DNA of 64,000 nucleotides from Nitrosospira sp. Nsp14 (GCF_900113575.1 NZ_FOPV01000003.1:124001-188000); one strand, 5' to 3'. Shown: positions 39,501 to 47,012, numbered from the stretch's first letter. Notes: generated by a model not told the origin, from the letters alone. Numbers and translations: made by a program.

Positions 39501-40505
39501 GAGTCCGGCACAACCGTTCTGCGCCAGGAGATGACGAGCGCAAAAGGCCGGCCGGAAAACTTCGAGGAGTTCATTTACAGAATGTGGGGCGCAGGTATCG
39601 CGAAACACTTTGCCATACCCTACAACAGAAAGCTCTGGACTGTTCCGCTGACTGAGATGGAGACCTCCTGGCTCGGGGGACGGGTGCCTTTACCTGATCT
39701 CGAAGAAATCATTGAGGGGGCCCTAAGCCCTGTCGCAAAGCCGATGGGCCCGAATGCGCGGTTCGGATACCCCTTGCGCGGCGGTTTTCAAGCGATGATG
39801 TCCGGCTTTCTCCCGCATATTAAGGGAAAGATCGAACTCAACGCGGACGTGGTGAGCATCTCGCCGGAGAAGCATTTGCTGATGCTGGCTGACGGTCGCC
39901 AGTACAAATACGAAAATCTAATCAGCACAATGCCCCTGCCCGAATTGATCCGACGCATGGGTAACGAAGCGCCGGAGCCAATCAGAAAAGCGGCGGCGGC
40001 GCTTCGTCATGTATCCGTGCGTTGTGTCAATCTCGGCATCGGTCGCGAGAATATTTCGGAAAAGCACTGGATTTATTACCCGGAAGACACGATATTCCAC
40101 CGCATCTTCCTTCAGGGCAACGCAAGTCCACAGTGCAATCCGCCTGGTGGGTTTGGTCTCACCTGCGAAATATCCTACTCGCCCGCCAAACCTCTCCCCT
40201 GCGATGGGCAGGAACTGATCGACCGTTGCGTGGAGGATTGCATCAAGGTAGGCATGATGACGCCCGAGGACAAACTGATCACCGCCAACTTGGTTGATAT
40301 GCCGTACGCCTACGTGGTGTACGATCACGTCCGCAAGCAGAACGTCGAAACCGTCAAAAAGTGGCTTTCAAAGCGGGATATCGTCCTGTCGGGTCGTTAC
40401 AGCGAGTGGGAGTATTACAATTCCGACCACGCATTTTTAGCCGGCAAAAAAGCGGCGGAGATGGTCAAGCAGGTGAAGTTCCGCGAAAAAATGTATGTCA
40501 GCTAA
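36594..40505 (+). CDS. Tripartite fusion: GH1-like glycosidase, GT-B glycosyltransferase, UGM-like FAD protein
   Basis: One uninterrupted frame of 1303 codons joins three enzymes. Residues 1-about 405: glycoside-hydrolase family 1-like TIM barrel, with YSPINEISF (putative acid/base E164) and PILLAETSHVGSG (putative nucleophile E319). Residues 427-785: GT-B glycosyltransferase (SHLRWDFVYQRPQHLL, GYYGVIDERVDLELI, ISPTKTLEYMAAELPIVST with E709). A charged linker (786-820) leads to 821-1303: FAD-binding, UDP-galactopyranose-mutase/amine-oxidase-like domain (YVIIGGGPTGLSAAYHL; VGGWCRSIEDKGFTFDHAGH). The TTG at 36594 is the furthest start; the ATG at 36657 (MKATYNEIF) is at least as likely, and an ATG at 36551 with a better ribosome site lies in another frame. 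An internal ATG at 37869 has its own Shine-Dalgarno. Probably glycoconjugate or exopolysaccharide synthesis. Confidence 0.85.
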   Translation: MRDYSPDQLQSTAAQLFHGTPMKATYNEIFSSYWQAGYEGADHVNGTGLPLSMNDITRHATLAYDDYLLLNDFDIRTVRESVGWRLVEKDGHFDFSSIEARVRAAEELGLQVIWTLCHYGWPDDVDVYSPAFIDRFANYCHHVVKYLESRSNQHAVNIYSPINEISFASWASARIGFMRLDLHGDDGTEMKRQLVRATLKSCEVIWEINPSARILHCDPLIHVIAPDDQPDLGDYAAMQRESQFEAWDMLCGQREPELGGAPQFLDLVGVNYYHSNQWQTDGNVIHNLWWHLDHPYRVPLYSLLMEVQDRYRRPILLAETSHVGSGRGAWIKEVAREAVMAQQRGVELHGICLYPIVDRPDWDDPYRWHKSGLWEVNIHGEEEKCYQRVLSQPYAAGLREAQRLIKSFSTHYPKTLATPTIQGAAMTTIIVFSHLRWDFVYQRPQHLLCRMAENYKILFIEEPIFHEHDSFLETSTPAPHITVLKPHTPVAAPGFHDEQLPHLIKLMRQFVANDEPHMAWFYTPMALPLLQELDPTLVVYDCMDELGSFKNPPKQMLQRENALFKVADLVFTGGPSLYRTKRERHPNVHCFPSSVDLVHFEQALDRNNIHPAHENIPGPRLGYYGVIDERVDLELIDGLAEAHPRWQIVLVGPVVKIDPAALPRRHNIHYLGQQPYKALPQFLAGWNVCLLPFALNEATRFISPTKTLEYMAAELPIVSTPIVDVLELYGEVVAIADSPQAFIKACENALLTTPEEHTRNVLRMRELVSETSWNTTAEKMHELIHHTHAQKEKSLSEARAERKPQTLPQREIQPERAEHRKYVIIGGGPTGLSAAYHLDENTVLLDKNTAVGGWCRSIEDKGFTFDHAGHIMFSNDPYVLQLYKILLGDNVHWQNREAWVYSKGVHTRYPFQGALHGLPPDVIKECIIGAMESRYGALKNQNPKNAAACEGVDGAAAVLSDCCADGTVPESGTTVLRQEMTSAKGRPENFEEFIYRMWGAGIAKHFAIPYNRKLWTVPLTEMETSWLGGRVPLPDLEEIIEGALSPVAKPMGPNARFGYPLRGGFQAMMSGFLPHIKGKIELNADVVSISPEKHLLMLADGRQYKYENLISTMPLPELIRRMGNEAPEPIRKAAAALRHVSVRCVNLGIGRENISEKHWIYYPEDTIFHRIFLQGNASPQCNPPGGFGLTCEISYSPAKPLPCDGQELIDRCVEDCIKVGMMTPEDKLITANLVDMPYAYVVYDHVRKQNVETVKKWLSKRDIVLSGRYSEWEYYNSDHAFLAGKKAAEMVKQVKFREKMYVS
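37858..37871 (+). promoter_or_regulatory. Internal ribosome site and start at the GH1/GT junction
   Basis: AAGGAG at 37858-37863, 5 bases, then ATG at 37869, in frame with the fusion gene and exactly where the glycosyltransferase domain begins (MTTIIVFSHLRWDFVYQRPQ). It would give a separate GT-FAD protein of 878 residues as well as the full-length product. Confidence 0.65.
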
Positions 40506-40517
40506 TCAGAAAAAGCA

Positions 40518-40700
40518 GTGCGCGTCTTTGACACGATCATAGACGCGCATATCCATTGTTCCGGCGATGAAAAGACAGACGATGTACTACGGGCACTAGA
40601 TGAGACCGGGTAGATAAGACGGTCTTGCTTGCGCCTTTTTTTAACGGCAACCACTTCATGTATGACGGTGACTCGACGCGAACAGAGAGGGGAAAAGCCG
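40518..40700 (+). pseudogene. Amidohydrolase N-terminal remnant
   Basis: Starting at GTG 40518, 12 bases after the fusion gene, the frame reads VRVFDTIIDAHIHCSGDEKT, then DDVLRALDETG and a stop at 40611. The HxH (HIH) after beta-strand 1 is the amidohydrolase metal motif. If one base is restored at the GGG near 40608-40610, the frame continues as VDKTVLLAPFFNGNHFMYDG, a natural extension of the same family. After about 40700 the resemblance ends. It looks like a broken amidohydrolase-2-type gene whose remaining body is lost. The downstream open frame to 41083 (starting with TTG at 40625) is likely not a real gene. Confidence 0.62.
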
Positions 40701-41107
40701 CTCGAAAATGGGCCGGGGAGAAGTTCGAGCTCAGCGAACGTGTCAGTCAGACCAGCGAACTGCTAAGCTCCCTGGCTAAGATGCGGACTAAGACGCGATA
40801 TCACGGCGAACTGAGTATTGAAACGTGTGACGGCGACGTAAAAAAAGGCCCTCGAACTGTCTTCCATGGGAAATCAAAGTCCTCCCTACGACAGGAGGGC
40901 GGGCGTCGCAGGATGGAATGGGTCAACGGAGACGAAATAAGCCATCCTCTCCAGAAGCATGACAGGCAGACCAAGCCCATCCTCGCCGATAAGATCAGCG
41001 CTAGCTTGCTTGTGCATTTGGCCTCCCCGAGCTCGAAATCAGGTTATCGTGAATGCCAGGCTTGGGGGACGAAGGCTTATTGAGTGGCTTCTTAGCATTC
41101 TTTCAGG
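40701..41107. other. Unassigned stretch after the amidohydrolase remnant
   Basis: An open frame continues to 41083, giving charged sequence such as EKFELSERVSQTSELLSSLA with no recognisable family. I do not call it a gene; it may be diverged or rearranged DNA from the lost amidohydrolase. Confidence 0.4.
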
Positions 41108-41992
41108 TCAGGCGACGCGCAGCCCCTCTGCTTCCTCCGTCAACGGTTGCTTCCTCCGCGAACCGTGCGCCTGGGAATAAACCCGGGTAAATTCGGCCCC
41201 TAGCAAAAAGATCTGAGCGGAGTAATAAACCCACACCAGCACCACCACCAGCGAGCCCGCGGCGCCAAATCCCGAGCTGATGGCGCTCTTCCCTATATAA
41301 AGACCGATAAGGAATTTGCCTATGGCGAACAGGAGCGCGGTAACGGCCGCTCCTGCCCAGACATCCCGCCAGAGGATCCTCACGCGGGGCATGAACTTGT
41401 ACAGGATTGCAAAAACCGTTGTTGCCAGCGCAAAGCTGAAAGCGAAGTTGATCGCACCGGCAATAATCTCAAGATCCGAGAATAACGGGCCCCACCATTT
41501 GCCCAGCGCCGCCATTGCCGCGCTGAACACGAGGGAAACCATCATCAAAAAACCAATTCCGAGTATCATTCCGAAGGACAGCAGTCGCGACCGGACGACT
41601 GCCCAGACGCCGCCATTCTTATCCCGCTCTGGAACGCGCCAGATGCGGTCAAAAGCATCCTGGAGTTCGCTCAGTACCGTGGTCGCTCCGATCAGCAGCA
41701 ATACCGTCCCAACAATCGTTCCAGCCTTCCCCTCTTCGGGCGCGCTAACGCTTTCGAGAAGGCTCTGCACCGCACGGGCACCTTCATCCCCCATCAAGCC
41801 CCTCAGTTGCCCAAAAATTTCTCCACGTACGGCTTCTTCGCCAAAGACGAGTCCAGCGGTCGAAATGACGATCAGCAGCAACGGTGCGATGGAAAACATG
41901 GTGTAATAGGCGAGAGCCGCCCCCATGCTGGGCGCATAATCATCCAGCCATGAGGAAAAAGTCGCCTTGATCAAATTCCAGACTTGCGCCAT
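41108..41992 (-). CDS. YihY/BrkB family inner-membrane protein
   Basis: Six-helix membrane protein (294 aa). Seen: DDYAPSMGAALAYYTMFSIA at the N-terminus, LLIGATTVLSELQDAFDRIW, VRILWRDVWAGAAVTALLFA and SLVVVLVWVYYSAQIFLLGA, all signatures of YihY/BrkB (once mis-annotated as ribonuclease BN). The last residues (GSRKQPLTEEAEGLRVA) are cytoplasmic. Transcribed alone. Function uncertain; envelope transport suspected for the family. Confidence 0.91.
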   Translation of the reverse strand: MAQVWNLIKATFSSWLDDYAPSMGAALAYYTMFSIAPLLLIVISTAGLVFGEEAVRGEIFGQLRGLMGDEGARAVQSLLESVSAPEEGKAGTIVGTVLLLIGATTVLSELQDAFDRIWRVPERDKNGGVWAVVRSRLLSFGMILGIGFLMMVSLVFSAAMAALGKWWGPLFSDLEIIAGAINFAFSFALATTVFAILYKFMPRVRILWRDVWAGAAVTALLFAIGKFLIGLYIGKSAISSGFGAAGSLVVVLVWVYYSAQIFLLGAEFTRVYSQAHGSRRKQPLTEEAEGLRVA

Positions 41993-42164
41993 TTCACCAG
42001 CCGTTTTCTTCCTATTAATGACGAGGACCGGATGGGATACCAGATGGCTAATGAGAAATTTGTCCTACTTTGTCCAACTATGAACGTCGCACGTGAACGA
42101 AGACATCGATCAACGGCAAGCAGCCTGGTGATTAATGCCGGCCCAACGAGTCAGGACTGACCCT

Positions 42165-42497
42165 TCATGGGGTTTTGCTTTTATCCTGGTCAAGCCCGGC
42201 TCCAGGCTTCGCGTCCCCCTTCGCCCGTTGCTTATCGGCACTTGTATCCATTTTTTTCCCGGCGTCACTTTTATGAGGCTCACCTTCTTTAATAACTCCA
42301 TATGGCTGACCCGTAGGAGTTTCACCGCGCTTATACTGTTCGCCGCCAGATTGACCAGATTTGGTCTCGCCCATAGGTGTGCTTTGGGCATAAACCAGGG
42401 GTGCAGAGAGGACCATTATCAACCCCGCGATGCTGATGGTCAGTCCGACACCCAAGGGTTGCTCCCCTATCTTTCTGGATATCGATGAAGTATTCAT
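42165..42497 (-). CDS. Small exported low-complexity protein
   Basis: 110 aa with a signal sequence (GVGLTISIAGLIMVLSAPLV ending YAQSTP) and a hydrophilic mature part rich in Gly, Lys, Asp and Gln (SGQSGGEQYKRGETPTGQPY; KKMDTSADKQRAKGDAKPGA). A strong ribosome site (AAGGAG) sits 6 bases before the ATG. No family recognised; resembles small stress-related periplasmic proteins of environmental proteobacteria in style only. Confidence 0.65.
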   Translation of the reverse strand: MNTSSISRKIGEQPLGVGLTISIAGLIMVLSAPLVYAQSTPMGETKSGQSGGEQYKRGETPTGQPYGVIKEGEPHKSDAGKKMDTSADKQRAKGDAKPGAGLDQDKSKTP

Positions 42498-42691
42498 GGT
42501 GGCTCCTTAATCTGCTCCAGCAATATTGCTGTGCAGAAAACTATATACCACTGCGTCCAGTTTTTCGGTGCGCTAGCGCACCGGAATGGGCTAAGAGCAG
42601 CCCATCGACCTGCCCGGCTAGACCGTGCAGCGCCGCATATCGGCAACGAAAACTGAGTACGTCTTCAACCGCTTGCCATGATCCAAGAAGA

Positions 42692-43078
42692 CTAGGGCGG
42701 CTCCTCCGCGACACGCTCGCAGGTAAAGGTCCATACCAGGCGGGATGAGGTGACCTCGCCAAGATGGTTCACGTTTGAGATTGATTTTTCCGAGATCAGT
42801 TTGTAAGGGGCCCTACACAGGTTTTTGGCGTCGCTATCCAGCCACTCCGAAGTGTACGCTTTAGCACCCACGCTTCCGTCATACATGGTCGAAATGGAGT
42901 ACGTTCCCTGTCCATCCTCTGCCTGATCCGTTTTGGCTCCCGAAAAGGGACTGCATCCCGCCAGAAACATCATTGCAAACAGGAAATGCGTCCTGCTTCT
43001 CGTGCAAGACGGATTTGCTTCAGGTGATCTGAGAACGCGGCAGGAAAGGTCGCGCAGCTGATGGATTCGAGCAAACAT
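42692..43078 (-). CDS. Putative lipoprotein
   Basis: 128 aa with lipobox FLAGC at residues about 38-42 after a short hydrophobic run (HFLFAMMFLAGC). The long N-terminus suggests that the true start may lie inside (near residues 19-25) at an alternative codon. Mature part contains two cysteines (AKNLCRAPYKLI and TFTCERVAEEPP) and may form a disulfide. No family recognised. It follows the tyrosinase gene on the same strand after 18 bases and could be co-transcribed. Confidence 0.58.
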   Translation of the reverse strand: MFARIHQLRDLSCRVLRSPEANPSCTRSRTHFLFAMMFLAGCSPFSGAKTDQAEDGQGTYSISTMYDGSVGAKAYTSEWLDSDAKNLCRAPYKLISEKSISNVNHLGEVTSSRLVWTFTCERVAEEPP

Positions 43079-43096
43079 CTCGATCTCTAAGGGGTC

Positions 43097-44584
43097 TCAA
43101 CTTTTAACAGTAATGTTATAGGGGCCCGTGCCGGCTGGGCTGTAATGCCTGACCTGAATGAAATATGCTCCCGGTGCAAGACTCGCCACGATCCTGGAGT
43201 TGGTGCCCGGACCGCTATCATCGTCCTGGGCGATGAGGGTATTCGGATTGACGGGACCGTACAATGTAATGAAGCAGTCAGTGCTGCCAGCAGTTTCGAT
43301 GGTATAGCTGCCGGAATTCGCGGCGGTGAATGTGTACATATCTCGCTCGTTTCCTGCAGAAATCGCCCCGGCTACGGCTGGACCATTCACCGCGATAGTG
43401 GGGACAGCAGGCTGCCCTGCCGAGGCGCTGACGGAAATACTGTAATTTCCAGTGGACGAACTGCTGTAGTGCCGCAACCGCACATAATAGGTGCCTGCCG
43501 ACAAATCTCTAGCAATGCGCGAATTCTGACCGGTTCCACTGTCGTCATCTTCGGTAATGAACACTTCCGAATCGTCGGGCCCGTACAGGCCCATCACCAC
43601 GTCCGTCGTGCCTTGTGTTTCGATGACATGGTTGCCGGCGGCTGATACCTCAAAAGTGAATATGTCAACCTCCCCTGCCCGACCGATCGAGGCGGAGACA
43701 GGGGGCGCACCGATGGTCAGCGCAACGCTCTCCGGTGTAGTCGTCGGTTCGTTGTCATACGAGTAGTCAAGCGCATGATGGTTAAGTACGCTTCTCGGCG
43801 TGGGGGGCGTCGGTTCGCCGTCCCATGGCGGCATCGGGTCATCCAGCCCGTGTCCTGCAACCACCCCAGGCGTGCCGCTGGGTGGCAAATACATGCGGCC
43901 GGGATTCTCCGTTTGCCACTCGGCCCAAAGCCGATCGATGTTGCAATGGTGCAGCCAGAATACAGGATCGTTGGGTGACGACATGGCCATCATTGAGCCA
44001 CCAACCCACATGTGCCCCGGGTTGTGTATGACCCGTTCAAGCCGGTTGCGGAAGCTTGTGTTCACGTTGCTGCCCGCATTCCACGGAGGGGAGTCGTACG
44101 GCACGACGCTTTTAGCGGTGTCAACCGCCTGCTGCGTTGGCAACGACCCCATGGCGCCGAAAGCACGTGTAAGGAAGGCAGTCGTATCGCCCGGGTCGAG
44201 AACCGTGAGCGTCCATTCCCCGGTCAAAAAGGCAAAAGGCCCGGTGGTCACCTGCTGGCTGGCACCCGTGCCGTTGTCGCCCATGAAATTGGGACCCCAA
44301 ATCGAAGCGGTGGGTGTTCTGTCGACGGTCCAGTCCCAATATGGCAGGGACACACTTGCATCGATCTCCTGAAGCGCTCGTTCGAACCGGCGCAGATACT
44401 CCCGGTGCCAAGGCAGGAAGGCAGGTCCTCCATGGGCGGGATCGTTGGGGCCAGCGAGAAAAGCCGCACGGTGCTGAGCCACGAAGGCGTCATACACGCC
44501 ATTTGCCTTCAGCGCTTTTACCGCGACGACGAAGGCGGACTTTTCAGCCGGCGTCAGGCTGGACTGGTTCTTGCGGATACCCAT
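43097..44584 (-). CDS. Tyrosinase with two C-terminal PPC domains
   Basis: Type 3 copper oxidase (495 aa) oxidising phenols to quinones. CuA ligands: H38, H51 and H60 (GGPAFLPWHREYLRRFERAL). CuB ligands: H187, H191 (HNPGHMWVGG) and the LHH at 212/213 in PVFWLHHCNIDRLWAEW. After about residue 290 come two bacterial pre-peptidase C-terminal (PPC) beta domains (292-388 and 397-495), each with a YGP...DDDSG...SRI core (DDDSGTGQNSRIARDL; DDDSGPGTNSRIVASL). No signal peptide is visible. The ATG at 44584 follows the MelC1-like stop by one base, so the two are coupled. PPC domains usually belong to exported enzymes, which conflicts with the lack of a signal. Confidence 0.92.
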   Translation of the reverse strand: MGIRKNQSSLTPAEKSAFVVAVKALKANGVYDAFVAQHRAAFLAGPNDPAHGGPAFLPWHREYLRRFERALQEIDASVSLPYWDWTVDRTPTASIWGPNFMGDNGTGASQQVTTGPFAFLTGEWTLTVLDPGDTTAFLTRAFGAMGSLPTQQAVDTAKSVVPYDSPPWNAGSNVNTSFRNRLERVIHNPGHMWVGGSMMAMSSPNDPVFWLHHCNIDRLWAEWQTENPGRMYLPPSGTPGVVAGHGLDDPMPPWDGEPTPPTPRSVLNHHALDYSYDNEPTTTPESVALTIGAPPVSASIGRAGEVDIFTFEVSAAGNHVIETQGTTDVVMGLYGPDDSEVFITEDDDSGTGQNSRIARDLSAGTYYVRLRHYSSSSTGNYSISVSASAGQPAVPTIAVNGPAVAGAISAGNERDMYTFTAANSGSYTIETAGSTDCFITLYGPVNPNTLIAQDDDSGPGTNSRIVASLAPGAYFIQVRHYSPAGTGPYNITVKS

Positions 44585-44585
44585 G

Positions 44586-44852
44586 TTATCTTCCCGCCTC
44601 TTCGTAATCGATGATCTTTTTCGCCAAATCGACGGGAGACGGTTGGGGGTCGAACGCAAAGCCGGATGCGATGTATGCGCCTGCGGAATTGCGCACAATA
44701 AAGACCCGCTTCCCGTCAATGGTCAGTTCAGGCTCATCTGCAGTTCGCCCCTGTTCTCCTGAAACTCGCGCATCGCTACGCGCCGCCAGCGCCTCCGCTC
44801 CTGTCAGGAGAATAATCTCGCGCCCTTTGTAATTTTCCCGTTGCTCCGCCAT
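44586..44852 (-). CDS. MelC1-like tyrosinase co-factor (caddie) protein lacking copper ligands
   Basis: 88 aa. The pattern YKGREIILL ... LTIDGKRVFIVRNSAGAYIA ... FDPQPSPVDLAKKIIDYEEA follows Streptomyces MelC1 (YKGRRIQ ... VFVDGxxLHVMRNADGSWIS ... YDPVPTPRAAARAAVDEL), the chaperone that delivers copper to tyrosinase. It ends one base before the tyrosinase ATG, the same order as melC1-melC2. Unlike MelC1 it has no signal peptide and contains no His, no Cys and no Met after residue 1; the HxM pair and the active-site-inserting Tyr appear as FIV and F. Similarity is judged from memory of the MelC1 sequence, so family membership is likely but not proven. Confidence 0.7.
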   Translation of the reverse strand: MAEQRENYKGREIILLTGAEALAARSDARVSGEQGRTADEPELTIDGKRVFIVRNSAGAYIASGFAFDPQPSPVDLAKKIIDYEEAGR

Positions 44853-44975
44853 TTTTTCCTCTCATTGTTGTGGTCCGGGGCCAGGCTGGACAAACCGGTA
44901 AGCCTGATGGTGATGTTTCAATATAGCCCATTTTGCCCATGTTATTCGCCGAACTAGCAGTCTGGATACATTCGG

Positions 44976-46013
44976 TCAGTCTAGCCCTGGCTCTGCCGTA
45001 ACGCAAATCAATTGCCCTGCCTGGCGAACCTGGAAGCGAACCGGAAGGAACTGCTCGAGCAGCCAAGCCGTTGTGATGCCATGGGATGAGAATGATCTGG
45101 TTAGAAACCGGGAGGCGCGGTCCGCTAGTGCCAGATAGATCAGCACCTGATCGGCGGCGTGCACATCGAGCGTCGCGCCAGATACAATTTCCTGCCGCAA
45201 GAACCGCCCCGCGGCGGCTCCAAGCTCTTCCGCACGCATGCCCCTTTGCGCGACCGCGGAGGCGCCCAATCTCGTATGCTCTGTTTGCCCAACCAGAACG
45301 ACCGCGCCGCCCGGGCCGATGGCTCTATTTCTGCCGAGCAGCTCAAACTCAACCCCTAGAGTGTAAAAAGGCGCGAGTTCTGTCAGTGCGGAATTCGCCA
45401 TGCGCTGGGAAACGTGGTTGGGCAGATTGGCAACGTGCGCAAAAACTTGGATGCCGGCTAACGTTCCAGGTGTATCCAGTACCAATGGTTGAAGAGATGA
45501 CGAGGGCTCCGCCTCCACAATTACCTCTCCTCCTCCGCGCGGATAATACCCGCGCCGCAATACGTCGATTTTTGCCCTGACACCCATGCCGGACATTAAC
45601 GGAAGCAGCACATGGCGAAAATAATCCAGCGGTGGCGATGCACGTACGTCTGTGCCGCCGGCGATATGCATACTTGTTCTTTCCGGGCACATGACGGCTA
45701 CAGGAAGGACTGCCTGTAGCACCAGCGTAATGCTGCCCGCAGTGCCGACTGGAAAATCGAATTGACCTCCCCGCAGCGGGCCAGGCCTGAACCAGATTTC
45801 ACGCGAGTAGAGTTCCAGGCCGTCCACCTCTGCGCCACAAAGCGATGCAACCGCTTTGACCGCGGCCAGATGTTGTGGCGCAAGACCGGGATTTGCGCGT
45901 CTGGCACGAATATTTCGCAAGTGCACCGGGCGACCGGTAATCGCGGCAAGCGCTACCGATGTGCGCAGCAGTTGTCCACCCCCTTCGCCATGCGCACCGT
46001 CAATTTCTTGCAT
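44976..46013 (-). CDS. rtcA: RNA 3'-terminal phosphate cyclase
   Basis: ATP-dependent enzyme (345 aa) that converts RNA 3'-phosphate to 2',3'-cyclic phosphate. N-terminal IDGAHGEGGGQLLRTSVALA and the catalytic His in GATLDVHAADQVLIYLALAD (H285, which takes AMP) are present, with RRGYYPRGGGEV in between. The frame begins at 46046, but the ATG at 46013 (MQEIDGAHGEGGG) follows a GAGG ribosome site and fits the family. It is divergent from the MJ1316-domain gene (starts 119 bases apart). No rtcB or rtcR is visible in the window, unlike E. coli rtcBA. Confidence 0.94.
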   Translation of the reverse strand: MQEIDGAHGEGGGQLLRTSVALAAITGRPVHLRNIRARRANPGLAPQHLAAVKAVASLCGAEVDGLELYSREIWFRPGPLRGGQFDFPVGTAGSITLVLQAVLPVAVMCPERTSMHIAGGTDVRASPPLDYFRHVLLPLMSGMGVRAKIDVLRRGYYPRGGGEVIVEAEPSSSLQPLVLDTPGTLAGIQVFAHVANLPNHVSQRMANSALTELAPFYTLGVEFELLGRNRAIGPGGAVVLVGQTEHTRLGASAVAQRGMRAEELGAAAGRFLRQEIVSGATLDVHAADQVLIYLALADRASRFLTRSFSSHGITTAWLLEQFLPVRFQVRQAGQLICVTAEPGLD

Positions 46014-46131
46014 CCCAGCCTCTTTCCCCTTTTGATGCAGTTGCAAGATAACGTCAACCGAGAATTTAAACTATTATCAACCTTGAGTATGAAGCGGAGG
46101 AGATTAAAAATGGGTGGCGACAGGGAAGATT

Positions 46132-46386
46132 ATGATTCCAATCCAGGACCTGCTTAACCGGATTCGCTGGGATGACGCCTTTGCGACCGGCTACTTCGTG
46201 ATTGGCTACCATGATCGCGTAAGCGGGGAAATCGTCCAGGTTCCGTTGCAGGATGTCGAGTTCGTTCAGGGCAACCATTTTTTCTTCCAGTTCACCGGGC
46301 CCAACGGCACAGTACGCGAGGTTCCCCTTCATCGCATCAGGGAAGTCTATAAGAATGGCGAGCTGATCTGGCATCGGGACCGTTAA
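46132..46386 (+). CDS. MJ1316 RNA cyclic-group end recognition (DUF504) domain protein
   Basis: Small protein (84 aa) made only of the MJ1316/DUF504 domain: MIPIQDLLNRIRWDDAFATG, YFVIGYHDRVSGEIVQVPLQ, and the C-terminal EVPLHRIREVYKNGELIWHR, the family signature. Such domains are proposed in the literature to recognise cyclic-phosphate RNA ends and are often linked to 2H phosphoesterases, RtcA or ligases. The ATG at 46132 has a good ribosome site (AGGGAAG); a GTG at 46114 would add six residues. It shares a divergent promoter region with rtcA, so a joint role in RNA-end repair is likely. Confidence 0.88.
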   Translation: MIPIQDLLNRIRWDDAFATGYFVIGYHDRVSGEIVQVPLQDVEFVQGNHFFFQFTGPNGTVREVPLHRIREVYKNGELIWHRDR

Positions 46387-46553
46387 GAAATCTGCAATGC
46401 GAAGACACCTGCAATCGCCGGAAGGATGACAAACGGGTTCGGCGCAGCCAATCGCTCCTCGCAATCCGACAAGGTTAAAATTATTACAGTCCGGGCTCCC
46501 CTCGCCGACGCCCGACGTATGACCGCTCGTATTGCTCAGATTCCCGAACAGAT

Positions 46554-47012
46554 ATGCTGATCCATAAAATCGTCTCGGGTGGCCAAACGGGGGTCGACCG
46601 CGCGGCTCTTGACTGGGCCATCGCGCATGGCATAGAGCACGGCGGCTGGTGTCCGGCTGGGCGGCGGGCGGAAGACGGGGTAATCCCAGACGTGTATTCC
46701 CTGCAACAAACGCCGGGGCGCAGTTACCGCCAGCGCACCAGATGGAACGTGCGCGACAGCGATGCGACCCTGATCATCACTCCCGAGACAGAGCTGACGG
46801 GCGGCTCGCTGTTCACGCAGGAATGCGCCAGGAATCGGGACCGGCCCTATCTTCACGTTTACCCATCTGATGAATGGCGCGAATGGATCAGGACTTTTCT
46901 CAAAACGAACCCCATTCGGATATTGAATGTGGCAGGACCGCGCAACTCAAGCGCAAAAAACCTCCAACCATTTGTCCATGAGGTGCTGGATGAAGCACTC
47001 AGGACCCGTTGA
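46554..47012 (+). CDS. Putative molybdenum carrier / LOG-related Rossmann protein
   Basis: 152 aa protein of the 'putative molybdenum carrier' family (PF12694-type). The start KIVSGGQTGVDRAALDWAIA is diagnostic, followed by HGGWCPAGRRAEDGVIPDVY, RTRWNVRDSDATLIITPETE and LNVAGPRNSSA. Homologous to lysine-decarboxylase-like (LOG) and molybdenum cofactor carrier proteins; the ligand here is unknown. It converges with putA, 17 bases away. Confidence 0.87.
   Translation: MLIHKIVSGGQTGVDRAALDWAIAHGIEHGGWCPAGRRAEDGVIPDVYSLQQTPGRSYRQRTRWNVRDSDATLIITPETELTGGSLFTQECARNRDRPYLHVYPSDEWREWIRTFLKTNPIRILNVAGPRNSSAKNLQPFVHEVLDEALRTR

Noticed and set aside
40625-41083. Open frame of 152 codons starting with TTG
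   Set aside because: Its first 20 residues are the frameshifted continuation of the amidohydrolase remnant, the rest is not recognisable; no independent start.
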